Source: Arabidopsis thaliana (Eukaryota; Streptophyta; Magnoliopsida; Brassicales; Brassicaceae). From it: DNA of 64,000 nucleotides. The stretch is from the NCBI RefSeq assembly GCF_000001735.4, contig NC_003071.7:19629443-19693442 (forward strand), read 5' to 3'. Each line of letters begins with the position of its first letter. Positions within the stretch are counted from its first letter, which is position 1. Both the position numbers and the translations under genes were made by a program. The notes under the pieces were generated by a model that had not been told where the DNA came from, did not search any database, and was given only the letters and a program-made list of their open reading frames with translations. Positions 46,901 through 56,999 of this stretch are shown one piece after another.

Positions 46901-49900
46901 TTAGGACATTAGTTTAAACGGGGCATTGATAGAAAAAATACAATATTTCAAGTTTGCATGTTTAAATTAAAATAGCAATTTCAATTACTAGAGCCTGTTT
47001 TTTAGTTGACTATTGTCTATTTCCAAGACTCTGTAAGTGGAGTTCTCCGTTTTTTTAACCTTCCCAGCTGTAAAGCAACTGAATTAAGCTCATTAATGTT
47101 ATGGAAGCTTAGCAGAGATTGAAAAGATGTACGAGGTTGCAACTACTGGTTCAGAAGATGAGAAGATAGCCGTGGCTTCTATTCTCTGTGGAGCATCTCT
47201 GTTTCGTGGTTGGAGCATACAGGTATGTTTGGCACTTAGATTCAACTTCTGTGATCTTCTTTTTCTAGAAAGTTTTATTGCTCCCATTGCTCCACCTCAG
47301 ATCTTCTTTCTGCAGCCTCCTCATCTCTTATGGTTAACCCGATCTCTGATTAATATCAGGAGCATGTTATTATCTTCATTGTAACTTTACTTTCGCCTCC
47401 GGCTCCAGCTGATCTTTCTGGGAGTTATAGCCATCTAATCAATTCTGCGCCGTTTCTTAATGTTCTTCTTGTCGGGATATCACCCATAGATTGTGTTCAC
47501 ATTTTCTCATTGCACGGGGTGGTAGGTTTTACTTTTCCTCTTCAACTTGTGTTATTTGACAATGAACGAAGAATGTTCTGTTTTCAATGGGTTAGTATTT
47601 ATGCTTCTTTTGCCAGGTCCCATTACTTGCTGGTGCTTTGATGCCAATATGTGAAGCGTTTGGCTCCGGCGTTCCAAACATTACGTGGACTCTCCCGACT
47701 GGCGAATTAATCTCCTCTCATGCTGTTTTCTCCACTGCATTTACACTTCTTCTGAGGCTATGGAGATTTGATCACCCACCACTAGATTACGTCTTGGGAG
47801 ATGTTCCCCCGGTGGGCCCTCAACCCAGCCCTGAGTATCTGTTGTTAGTAAGAAATTGCCGTCTGGAATGTTTTGGAAAGTCCCCAAAGGATCGCATGGC
47901 ACGTCGAAGATTTTCGAAAGTGATAGATATCTCTGTGGATCCCATCTTCATGGATTCATTCCCCAGACTGAAACAGTGGTACCGGCAGCATCAGGAATGT
48001 ATGGCTTCAATTCTCTCTGAACTAAAGACAGGAAGCCCAGTGCATCACATTGTCGATTCCCTCCTTAGCATGATGTTCAAGAAGGCAAACAAAGGTGGTA
48101 GTCAGTCACTGACCCCATCTTCAGGGAGCAGTAGTTTATCTACTTCTGGAGGTGATGACTCGTCTGATCAACTCAAGTTACCTGCATGGGATATCTTGGA
48201 AGCGGCNCCGTTTGTGCTTGATGCTGCTCTAACTGCTTGTGCTCATGGATCACTCTCTCCCCGGGAACTAGCAACAGGTTTGTCCATTCCCTGAAACTAT
48301 AGAAAGTGTTATCTGCTTAATGACAAGGGGATACTTACCTACATCTGACGATCATAAGCTATTTTATTGTCTTACTGTCTGGATGCATCATAAACGCTAC
48401 TTCAGAAGGTAGCTAATAGTTGGGTGGGCGAGATCTTAATCTGTCCCTTGATTTGTTTCAGGTCTTAAAATCTTGGCTGATTTTCTGCCGGCAACACTTG
48501 GAACCATGGTTAGCTACTTTTCTTCGGAAGTAACACGAGGTCTGTGGAAGCCCGTTTCCATGAACGGAACTGACTGGCCTAGTCCTGCTGCAAATTTAGC
48601 AAGCGTTGAGCAACAGATAGAGAAGATCTTAGCAGCTACTGGCGTTGACGTACCAAGGCTTCCAGCAGGTAATGCTTTTCTTCTCTAAGGATAATGGATA
48701 TTCTCAGGTGTCCAGGGGTTTTGTCATGAAAGATTAGAACCTTAGATGCAGTCATGGCAGTCCCGGATAACATGTCCCTGGAGGGTCTTGCTTAGATTTG
48801 TAAACAATTGTGATATCTATAAAACTGAAACTGCGGAGAAAGTGTGAAAAGAACATGCTGGAAGAAACGAATACAATGATTATGCTGAAAAAACTCTCAT
48901 AGTTTACACACGTCTGTCTTTGCAGATGGAATCTCTGCGGCTACACTTCCCTTGCCTCTCGCTGCACTAGTGAGCCTTACTATAACCTACAAGCTTGACA
49001 AAGCAACAGAGCGCTTCCTTGTACTTGTAGGACCGGCCTTAGACTCCCTTGCTGCTGCTTGCCCCTGGCCCTGCATGCCTATTGTGACATCGCTGTGGAC
49101 CCAGAAAGTGAAGCGCTGGAGCGACTTTCTTATCTTTTCAGCCTCCAGAACTGTGTTCCACCACAACAGAGATGCTGTTATTCAGCTCCTCAGAAGCTGC
49201 TTCACTTGCACCCTTGGTCTAACACCTACTTCCCAACTCTGCAGCTATGGGGGAGTGGGTGCACTCCTTGGCCATGGCTTTGGGTCCCGTTACTCTGGAG
49301 GAATTTCCACAGCTGCCCCAGGAATCTTGTACATAAAAGTGCACAGATCGATCAGAGATGTCATGTTCCTGACAGAAGAAATCCTGTCTCTTCTGATGTT
49401 CTCTGTGAAGAGCATTGCCACGAGGGAGCTACCAGCAGGGCAAGCAGAGAAATTGAAGAAAACGAAAGATGGGTCGAGGTACGGGATTGGGCAGGTTTCA
49501 CTTTCTTTAGCAATGAGACGTGTCAAGCTGGCAGCTTCCCTGGGAGCCTCTCTGGTGTGGATCTCCGGTGGCCTAAACCTGGTTCAGGCACTGATCAAGG
49601 AGACATTACCGTCTTGGTTCATCTCGGTTCACGGAGAAGAAGATGAGTTGGGAGGTATGGTTCCGATGCTAAGAGGCTATGCTTTAGCCTACTTTGCAAT
49701 CCTGAGCAGTGCATTTGCCTGGGGAGTGGACTCCTCATATCCTGCATCAAAACGTCGGCCAAGGGTTCTGTGGCTGCATTTGGAGTTTATGGTGAGTGCC
49801 TTGGAAGGGAAGATATCACTGGGCTGTGATTGGGCGACATGGCAAGCTTACGTGACAGGCTTTGTGAGCCTGATGGTGCAATGCACGCCGGCTTGGGTGC

Positions 49901-50052
49901 TAGAGGTGGATGTTGAAGTAATAAAGAGACTAAGCAAAAGTCTGAGGCAGTGGAACGAGCAAGACTTGGCTCTGGCTCTGCTTTGTGCCGGCGGCCTTGG
50001 GACAATGGGTGCAGCTACAGAACTCATTGTGGAGACTTGCCATCAACATTAG
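43928..50052 (+). CDS. REF4: Mediator tail subunit MED5b / REF4 (MED33B)
   Basis: Twelve exons: 43928-44205, 44402-44512, 44680-45024, 45192-45493, 45599-45690, 45995-46349, 46650-46860, 47108-47222, 47360-47521, 47617-48277, 48462-48668 and 48926-50052. All are GT-AG, and the product is 1,321 aa, near the family's 1,280-1,310. MED5b/REF4 is a large subunit of the Mediator tail; in Arabidopsis dominant ref4 alleles repress phenylpropanoid and lignin genes. The protein is helical and lacks enzymatic motifs; recognisable stretches are QPSLWESVTSLIRSAQEK at the start, ETFGVQDQEPGSILLAFVFS and WDILEAAPFVLDAALTACAH. One base is ambiguous: the N at 48207 is the third base of GCN, so the residue is Ala whatever the base. 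The last exon is long and uninterrupted. Confidence 0.94.
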
Positions 50053-50427
50053 CTTGACGTCTTTCAACTTTCTTTTCTCGACTAATCTAAACTGTGATCA
50101 TGATCACTTTTGTTCCTGAGATTAGCTCTCTCTTTTTTTTTTTTGTTTGTCTATATTGTATATTATATTTATTATTTAGAGCAACATGATTCGCTATGTG
50201 TCACAGACACTGACTGGGGAAACAACATTAGATTATGAAAGGAAATGAAGCCAAGATTTTTCAGATTTCTTTGAGACATTTTTCAATTGAGCTACTAGTA
50301 CTAAGCTACACCACGGGGTTTAATTTGTGAAATCCGAAACTAGGGAGACTAAATCCGAATAGATATAGATAGCCTAAGGGATTCGGGGCTGCAACAAAAT
50401 CACTCCCACTCACTGCGAAGCTCGACT
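50053..50427. other. Intergenic, REF4 3' UTR and PAC promoter
   Basis: 375 bp. It contains the first copy of a 30-bp direct repeat whose second copy is in PAC intron 1. No other feature is seen. Confidence 0.5.
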
Positions 50428-50573
50428 ATGGCGGCGACGTCGCTGGTTCTGACGTGCGCATCCCCTCTATTCAGCAGCCCTCGGGTTATTTCTGCTACGA
50501 AGAAGCTGACTACAGAGTTGTCGATTTCTACAGGTCAGTTTCGCGGGGTTTAATTTGTGAAATCCAAAATTAG
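50314..50573. repeat. 30-bp direct repeat flanking PAC exon 1
   Basis: Copies at 50314-50343 and 50544-50573 share 28 of 30 bases (CGGGGTTTAATTTGTGAAAT core), 230 bp apart. The first lies just upstream of the PAC ATG, probably in the leader or core promoter, and the second starts 11 bp into intron 1. Confidence 0.85.
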
Positions 50574-51909
50574 TTTGTTTCATCTAAAATGATCCTCTGC
50601 CGATGTCTCAGCTAAATTCCGAAGAAGATGCTCGGGAAACAATGATGAAGTGCTTCTAGAAGGAATGCCACCGGAGTATTACGATGATGTTCGTCTCCTC
50701 ATCCTTTTTTTGTCTCTCAGTCTGATTTTTTCTAAGTCGGTTGGTTTTTTGATACCAGGAATGGCAAGCTCGACAGAGAGAGAAGACCAAAGAACTGCGG
50801 CGGATGCAGCGGGAGGAAGAAGAAGAAGAGGAGAGAAAGATTGAAGAATACCGTGAAATTGGCACGAGGTTGAAGGAATTTCCCGAGCAAGACTTAAGGA
50901 AAGCCAGAAAGCTCGTCTCCAGCTTCATCAGAGCTGCCGAGGAAGTCGAAGAGGTAAAAATCAAAGTCCCCTTCCTTCCTTATACAAGCAGGCAATTATT
51001 ATTATTATGTATAAGACAATTTCTGTAGAGAATTGAAGAAGCAGCCGAGAAAGGAGAACTTGACGAGCTTGTCCTCATGATCATATGGAACCGGCTTGAC
51101 CTTGCTAGGCGCGATGTAACATTTTTTTCCTTGTGAGTTATGCGTTTTCATGATGAAATGTTCCCTTAGATCCTGTGTTGCTTACTTTCAGGATGAGAAG
51201 GACGCCATCAGAAGTCTTGATCTTTTGTATAGAAGAGTCGAGGTAATTGTTTCTCTTCATTCTTTTCTATGCTATAAGATCTTGAGCTGCTGATGCTTTA
51301 TATCACCATCTTCAAACTTACTCATTTGTCAAGGAAGATTATCAACTCGTATTAGTCAGCTTTAGGTGAAAGTGAATCCTTATATCGGGTGTTTCTCTAT
51401 CCAGACAGAGATCTTAAAACGGCAAGCAAGTCCTGCAATGAAACTGCTGAATGATCTTCTAAATATGCATGATGGCTTTGAAGACGATGCTTGGCTCAAG
51501 GACTGCAGAAAACGAATGGCTGAGACCTTCCCCCGAGAAGACCCCTTCAGCATTCTAATGCCACCGGGATTCGACATTGATATGGTGCGTCCCTTTTTCT
51601 CTTTTTTGTTTTTTTTTATTGATAAAAACCTCTCAACAGCAAGAATCAATGCTGTGTTTGTAGCATCAAGGACAGTTGCGACCGCCCATTGAGACTGAGA
51701 CAGACAACACCCTTCTGAGAGTAGACTTTGTAAGAGAAGTGGATGCACTGCTACAGGAAGTGAGGATAGAGGAAGACGCTACAACTGGTAGCAAAGGAGA
51801 AGGGCTTGATCCTGAAGCTATAGCACTTAAGTTTAAGCAACAGGAGAAGCAACGAACCATCCGCCAAATTGAAGCCATTCTTGATTTAGCCCTCAACTTG
51901 AAGTGGTAG
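50428..51909 (+). CDS. PAC: PALE CRESS, plastid RNA/ribosome protein
   Basis: Seven exons, 50428-50533, 50612-50688, 50759-50953, 51029-51115, 51192-51242, 51405-51584 and 51664-51909; 313 aa, as in AT2G48120. PAC is a nuclear-encoded chloroplast protein needed for plastid development and plastid 23S-4.5S rRNA maturation. Residues 1-40 are a transit peptide (MAATSLVLTCASPLFSSPRV, cleavage probably before LLEGMPP). The mature part begins EGMPPEYYDDEWQARQREKT and is a charged coiled coil (KELRRMQREEEEEEERKIEE), followed by helical segments (IIWNRLDLARRD, MKLLNDLLNMHDGFEDDAWL) and ends LDLALNLKW. No enzyme motif is visible. All introns are GT-AG. Confidence 0.95.
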
Positions 51910-52397
51910 GCAGTTAACTAGAATATCAATCTATACGCCATAATAATTTTTTTAAGATAGACCCTAGAGTTAGATTGATTCAGGCGTTTTTGTTTAGAAA
52001 TGAATGGAGTCTAAATAATAGGTTTTGGCTAAAAATTCCAAATCCAAATGTTGCTGACTATCTCTCTGCTCATAGTCTCCACCACAATCATCTCTTCCTC
52101 TTTCAAAGTATAGTATGGCCTTTACTTTTCCGGTTCCACGATACACTCCGCCAGTCTCCTAACAGCTCCTCAACCACCGCTCTGTGTCCAGACGGTGGAG
52201 GGAGGGGACATTGATAAATTTCGGTCTGGGAGCTGATATGGACGTGAGAAGCTTGACCGAAGAAGGTAGAGGTTAAAAAAACATTTTCCGATGATACAAG
52301 TAAAACGACTGATTTCTGGATCTCAGATCAAAAAAACCCGTATAAATGGGCCATGTTGAGCCACTAATGGGCCTCAATACTATGAGATTTTAAGTGA
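51910..52397. other. Intergenic with site II elements before an RNC1-like fragment
   Basis: The PAC 3' UTR, then sequence with two TGGGCC elements at 52347-52352 and 52368-52373, 30-50 bp upstream of the gene fragment. The spacing is promoter-like, which is odd beside a broken gene. Confidence 0.5.
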
Positions 52398-52887
52398 CAG
52401 CTCTGCTTCTTGCATCCTTCAAAGCATAAGTTTGAACACCCGCGGTTTTGTTTTGAGCGGCTGGAATATGTAGGACAGAAGATACAGGTGAGGATAACGA
52501 TCTCTCATCTTAAAAGATCAAAAGAACGGTTCTTTTCTTTCTTTCTTTTTTTTAACCCGATTTTTCGTCTTGGGATCATGCAGGACATAGCAATGGCTGA
52601 ACGTTTTGGACGCACCAGGGAAGTGGTTGCAAGAGAAGCATAGATGTCTATTAATGAACAAATTCTGCGGCCGGTATCTTAGAGAAAAACGTCTTCACAA
52701 CTTTATAATATACTCAGAGGAGGTTCATGATCGGTATGAACATAACCGGAGACTTAGGAATCCGGCGACAACCGCTGTTCAACAAGCCATTCACGGCCTC
52801 GCCTACACCATCTACGGGAAACCCGATGTTCGGCGGCTCATGTTTGAGGTTTTCGACTTCGAACAAATCCAACCTAAAGCTGTCTGA
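52398..52887 (+). pseudogene. RNC1-like (RNase III-fold) gene fragment, C-terminal end, frameshifted
   Basis: Two exon pieces, 52401-52487 and 52584-52887, separated by a 96-bp GT-AG intron, resemble the end of RNC1 (AT4G37510 in A. thaliana), a chloroplast protein with two inactive RNase III domains that promotes group II intron splicing. Piece 1 reads HPSKHKFEHPRFCFERLEYV; piece 2 starts DIAMAER, loses five family residues and shifts frame, then resumes DAPGKWLQEKHRCLLMNKFC and ends PKAV plus stop. The N-terminal 80% of RNC1 is absent. Because the intron is kept, this came from genomic DNA rather than reverse transcription. The downstream frame of about 94 codons is intact, so decay is recent or the tail is still translated from somewhere. 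Confidence 0.75.
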
Positions 52888-53360
52888 AAATCGAAGCTGT
52901 CTCTCTCATTTGTCTAATGTCTTTTAGTATACTACTGGGTTTGATTTATGTAGTTAAATACTTCATTACCTTTGGTGAAAAGTTGAAAACTTTAAACTAG
53001 CAAAATGAGTTTCATCAGTATAATCTTAGGTTCATCAGTTTCAAATTTGTTGCTACCAATTCAAAGAGCTTCTTCTTATGGTTGCATACCTTGAGAAGAG
53101 AAACTGAATGTTGTGAGTAAAGTTTCTTCTTAAGGTATTTTGTAGTTTCCAGGTCTGCAAGTGAGTAAAGCTCCTGGTTAAATCCATGTATGAGCTGCAT
53201 CTCCCCACTTGAGCTCTTCTAAAGCTACCCTCAGCGAATGGAGTTGAAATTGTGTTTAGATGCAACAGGCTCCAATTTAGCTATAATCTGCTCAACAGCG
53301 TCTAAAACTGCAGCACCATACATATCAGAGCTCGCAGAAGCAGCAGTAGGTGACGCGTTA

Positions 53361-53464
53361 GGAACCTATTAAGAGGCAATCAAAACGACAAGAGAGCAAT
53401 AACAGTGTGTGAGGCATTTGGAACCTATTAAGAGACCACAAAAGATAAGAGAGAACAATATCAG
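53361..53464. repeat. 59-bp tandem duplication inside the XDH-like pseudogene
   Basis: GGAACCTATTAAGAG begins at 53361 and again at 53420, and each is followed by a similar run with AAGAGAG and ending AACAG or ATCAG. The first copy covers the splice junction before the VPNASP exon, so that junction is duplicated. Confidence 0.7.
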
Positions 53465-54300
53465 TTTTGTCTTGGCCAAAAAGTCCACTGAGTGCATGTA
53501 ACCGAGTTAGATGTACCTTGTATGTGCTTGATTCTGACACAAAAACTGACTAAGGGGAATGACACAACCTTTTTATGCAAATCCTTGACCCATTTCAACA
53601 CCTCCATGTGTCACCAAAACAGTCCCATTGGTGCAAACATGAACAAAAGCACCGGCCTGTAATAATAATATGTGTTGGAGTAAGTATCTTAAAATCCAGA
53701 TTCTAGATTTGCAAGCAAAGGTAGTGCAATGCTGAGATTTCCAAGAAGCTTTATCTTATTCTTTTAACTTTAAAGTTCCTCGAGAGATGACTAAATTTGA
53801 AAAAAAAGGATTCACTTCAAACATGATTCATGAACTTTGTTGTAAATGAATATGACAAATTGTGTGGGAACCATAGCTACACCACACCATGCAATGTGCA
53901 GAAGAGAGTGAGATTAATGTGTGATGGGATCTTTGCAGTTGAAAGTTCATCTCCTAAAGTCAAGAAAACATTAACTAACAAAATGAGGACAAACTTTTAC
54001 CAATTTTCACATTTTTAGAAATATATTCAACTCACTTTGATTTCTTCAGGGGCTCAGCTGAATCTAGTTTTCAATGGTTGCAGAACAAAATGAAAATGAA
54101 AATTTTAGTATCTCAAAATCTAGTTTCTATTTTTTTTTGGTGACATTAATCAATGATTTCAAAATAACCAAAAACCTCAGAATAAACTCAATTGCATCTT
54201 AAAACCACACAACTTTCATAACTGAAGAATGACGAAAAACAAAATAATAGAGGAGGAGCATCACTACTATTTTCATTTTTTTAGCCAATCAGAGTGCACT

Positions 54301-54383
54301 AGACAACGCCCACTCGCACCAATCTCGCGTCACGCGCTCCAGACCACGCCCACTCGCACGAACCTCGCGTTGAGCGCGTGTGG
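54301..54383. repeat. GC-rich 40-bp tandem duplicate with inverted repeat
   Basis: Two copies, 54301-54340 and 54341-54383, of a unit with core ACGCCCACTCGCAC and CTCGCGT, about 65% G+C in a region otherwise near 35%. CACGCGCTC at 54331-54339 and GAGCGCGTG at 54372-54380 form a perfect 9-bp inverted repeat. A T-tract follows at about 54466-54482. Confidence 0.7.
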
Positions 54384-54483
54384 TCGATTTCTGTAGGGGT
54401 AAACCCACAAAATCATGCCTATTTTACATTTACTCGCTTTGTTTCTAAAACAGCCTCGAGTGAACTTTTTTTTTTTTTTTTTC

Positions 54484-54629
54484 TCAAAACCGTATTAATT
54501 CTAATGCAAACCGAACCAAAATCAATTTTCATTTCAAAACTATGTAAACCAAACAGAAATCACATGTAATTTCAAAACCATGAACGCCGAACCGAAATCA
54601 ATTGTCTTTTCATCAAAACCATGTAAAAG
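54484..54629. repeat. Degenerate A-rich tandem array
   Basis: CAAAAC-initiated units start at 54484, 54535, 54573 and 54614 and share ATGTAA and CCGAACCGAAATCAA elements. Such CCGAACC-rich runs are common near ends of crucifer transposons. Together with the T-tract and GC-rich repeat it separates two parts of the XDH-like pseudogene and may be inserted DNA. Confidence 0.5.
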
Positions 54630-55199
54630 GCTTCTACGATTGTTTTAACTTGCCACTGAAAATAATAATCCTAATTTATCAACAGAGAAATATAGAGATA
54701 CCAACGAAACTATGGGGATGACAAGTTATCATCATGTCCACATCTCTGTCCAGTGTGAGTTTCACGAGTTGATTTAATAGGTAGCAAGGACCAGAAGCTG
54801 CAGCAGCAATGAAAGCTGATCTTGTTTTAAAGCCACCGCCAAGTCTTTTGGTTTTGCATACCGCTTTCACACATTGGAAGACCAAGGAACATGAGACACA
54901 TATTTCTGCTGACCTATATACGAATCATAAGTAACCACCAATGTTGGCATAAGCAGAGAGTATGAAAACTTTTGTTACTAATTTAACATAAAAACAGTAT
55001 GATAACAAAATGAATACATGCGTAAACTCTGCTTCTTCTAAGACACATATATACTAAAAGTTCCCCATTTGAGGCTCCATTTAAGAATGAAATTGAACAA
55101 TTGAGGTTCAAATATTCTTACTTGTCCCAGTCGAACTTTATATGTTTTTGTAATTTATTTCATAATTAAAATTTTGTATCATTTGTCATTTAAAAAGTT

Positions 55200-55280
55200 T
55201 TGTGGTGTTTTATAGGAAGCTGAACCAATAGTGTATTCAGCATGCCGTTGTGCTAGATCCAACACGTTGTCGTCAACCGC
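55200..55280 (-). other. Exon-like island, unidentified
   Basis: On the minus strand a pyrimidine tract and TTGCAG acceptor precede an open stretch reading AVDDNVLDLAQRHAEYTIGS. I do not recognise the family and see no confident partner exon. It may be another captured gene piece at the edge of the fragment cluster, or chance. Confidence 0.3.
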
Positions 55281-55820
55281 CTGCAATACAAAAAGTAAAA
55301 CCACCACAGAATTAATCCCTCTAGGCAGCTACAAAAAACTTTTTTAGAAATGCCGTTCACCCTATCAATCACTTTTACAGCTAGAACTTAACGGGTCAGT
55401 ACAAACTTCTTTACTCTTAAAGACTTTGGCTTTGCCGCAACATCTTCTGACGATGAGTTTCCCGCCACTCTTCTCTTCCTCACATTCTCCTCTACTCGCC
55501 TTAACTAATCCTTGTGATGCTTCAGTTAATATGTACTATACATAAATGATCCATATTGTAGTAATCGAATATATGATATGAGTAATCAAAGGTATGATAG
55601 TAATCAAAGACATGATTCTCTCCTTAATACCCAAAACCACTTTTGTCTAAGGATTTTGCTTTTGAAATGTGGAGTTGTTGTTTCATATGCAACCATAAAT
55701 TCAGTAATTTATGGCATCAACAAAAAGATAGCAATACAAACAAAAAACATGTCTCGCTTATGATCAATCTGGCACAGCAAGTGAAATGAAATTACCAAAT
55801 ACATGAACTCTCAGAATTGG
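55281..55820. other. Intergenic, LTPG gene 3' side
   Basis: 540 bp, AT-rich, with the 3' UTR of the lipid-transfer gene on the right. Nothing else that I can support. Confidence 0.5.
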
Positions 55821-56535
55821 TTAAAGAAAAGAAGAAGTGCAGACCACCAATACAGCAAACATAAGAAAATGCAGCGGCAAGGGGTCAACATTCCTGCTGG
55901 ACGAGCCGGTACCAACGGAGGGAACTGTCTTGGAACCACCTCCAACTCCTGTGTACCGATGTGCAAGGAGAATGTATTCAATAAACTAAAATCAACCGTT
56001 GATGGTTTGGTGATATATAGTAAGAGGAGTAAGTACCTGAACGAGCACCCGGCAATGAGGTTGGGGTTAGTGTCACATCTGGGGTCTTTTCCGTCGGTGA
56101 GGGTGCGGGAGGCTGTGCTGTTGGACCAGTGGCCGCTAATTCACAAACACTGTTATGAGTGAAACAATATTATAACGCATAGGATAGAAAAATATAGTTA
56201 GGTGGGATACCGTTGCATTGTGTGAGGGGAGGCGTCTGAATGTTGCAGGCATTGGGGAGCTGCAAGGCCTGTGTGCGGTTAATGTTAAGGCCGATGTTTG
56301 GGATCGGACTGTTGACGGCTGAGCAGATGCACTGCGGCGAAGATTTGATGACAGAGTCGAGCCGAGAACAGCAAGGCTGTGAGGGAGTGGTTGAGTTTCC
56401 GGTGATGTAGCTGAGGCACGGAGAGAGAGTGGTCAGTGTGCTCACGCATGAACTGCTCGGCTGTGCTTTTGTTACGCTCCATAGAGCCGCCACAAGGGCT
56501 ACAAATGTGATTGCGTAGCTTCTTCTATACCCCAT
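55821..56535 (-). CDS. LTPG15: GPI-anchored non-specific lipid-transfer protein (LTPG)
   Basis: Three exons, 56211-56535, 56037-56135 and 55821-55948, give 183 aa. LTPGs sit on the outer face of the plasma membrane and help export lipids for cutin, wax or suberin; the Arabidopsis protein at this position, AT2G48130, is tied to seed-coat suberin. Residues 1-24 form the signal peptide (ends VTKAQPSSS). The eight-cysteine motif spans about 29-109: C, C, CC (QPCCSRLD), CxC (QCICSAV), C, C. A Pro/Thr-rich linker (TAQPPAPSPTEKTPD) and a hydrophobic tail (FLMFAVLVVCTSSFL) after SSSRN give the GPI signal. It is divergent to its homologue EDA4 with 464 bp between starts, an old tandem-inverted duplicate pair. 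Confidence 0.93.
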
Positions 56536-56999
56536 AATTTGAGTTATTATTGTTCAACTTTGGTGTTTTTGCTTTGGTTTAATTATAGGAGGAACTGACC
56601 AGAAAATGTCAAAGAGGCAGGTCTGGTTGGATGACCTACTTTACATGGTTTATATGGCTTTAATTTATCAAACATATCTATGTTCTAGATGCATCCCAAT
56701 ATATACAACGCCACGTAGACATGAACCAGTATACTTTTTCAGAACTAATTAAAGATTGTAATTACTTAAGTTACAAAATTACTAGGAGTATACCAAACTC
56801 AGCTACTTTCTCTTTTTATTTGGTTTCTCTTTGTTAATTAATGAAATAAAAAGAAAAATTGTGTGTTGATAAGAGATTGAGAGAAAGGATATTAGTTGGA
56901 AGTTGTTGAACTCCAATGCACCCATTTTATCATATATAAAACTGAATAATTGTATATCTATAAAGCATCGTCACCGGAAGATTAAGCAGGCCAATTAAA
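56536..56999. promoter_or_regulatory. Shared divergent promoter of the two LTPG genes
   Basis: 464 bp between the divergent start codons, so the two genes may share control. AT-rich with TATATAAA-like sequence at about 56933-56940, some 60 bp before the EDA4 ATG. I cannot pick out a strong shared cis-element. Confidence 0.5.

Larger units (their letters stand above)
53132..54880 (-). pseudogene. Xanthine dehydrogenase-like pseudogene fragment
   Basis: On the minus strand, stretches of the molybdopterin-binding half of xanthine dehydrogenase appear in family order: KTKRLGGGF then KTRSAFIAAAASG and LTLDRDVDMMIT (54690-54880); a degenerate GVAMVPT piece (53825-53885); AGAFVHVCTNGTVLVTHGGV then EMGQGFA and a stop (53565-53657); FVSESSTYK with a following donor (about 53518-53545); VPNASPTAASASSDMYGAAV (to 53363); and VALEELKWGDAAHTWI, stop, PGALLTC (53132-53228). 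Introns separate several pieces, so the copy is DNA-derived. At least three stops, frameshifts, a missing GGKE after GGGF and a missing block of about 80 residues make it dead. XDH oxidises hypoxanthine and xanthine to urate; the N-terminal FeS and FAD halves are not present here. Confidence 0.8.

Noticed and set aside
48207..48207. Ambiguous base inside REF4 that could hide a break
   Set aside because: It is the third base of a GCN codon, so it encodes Ala whatever the base, and the frame is open on both sides.
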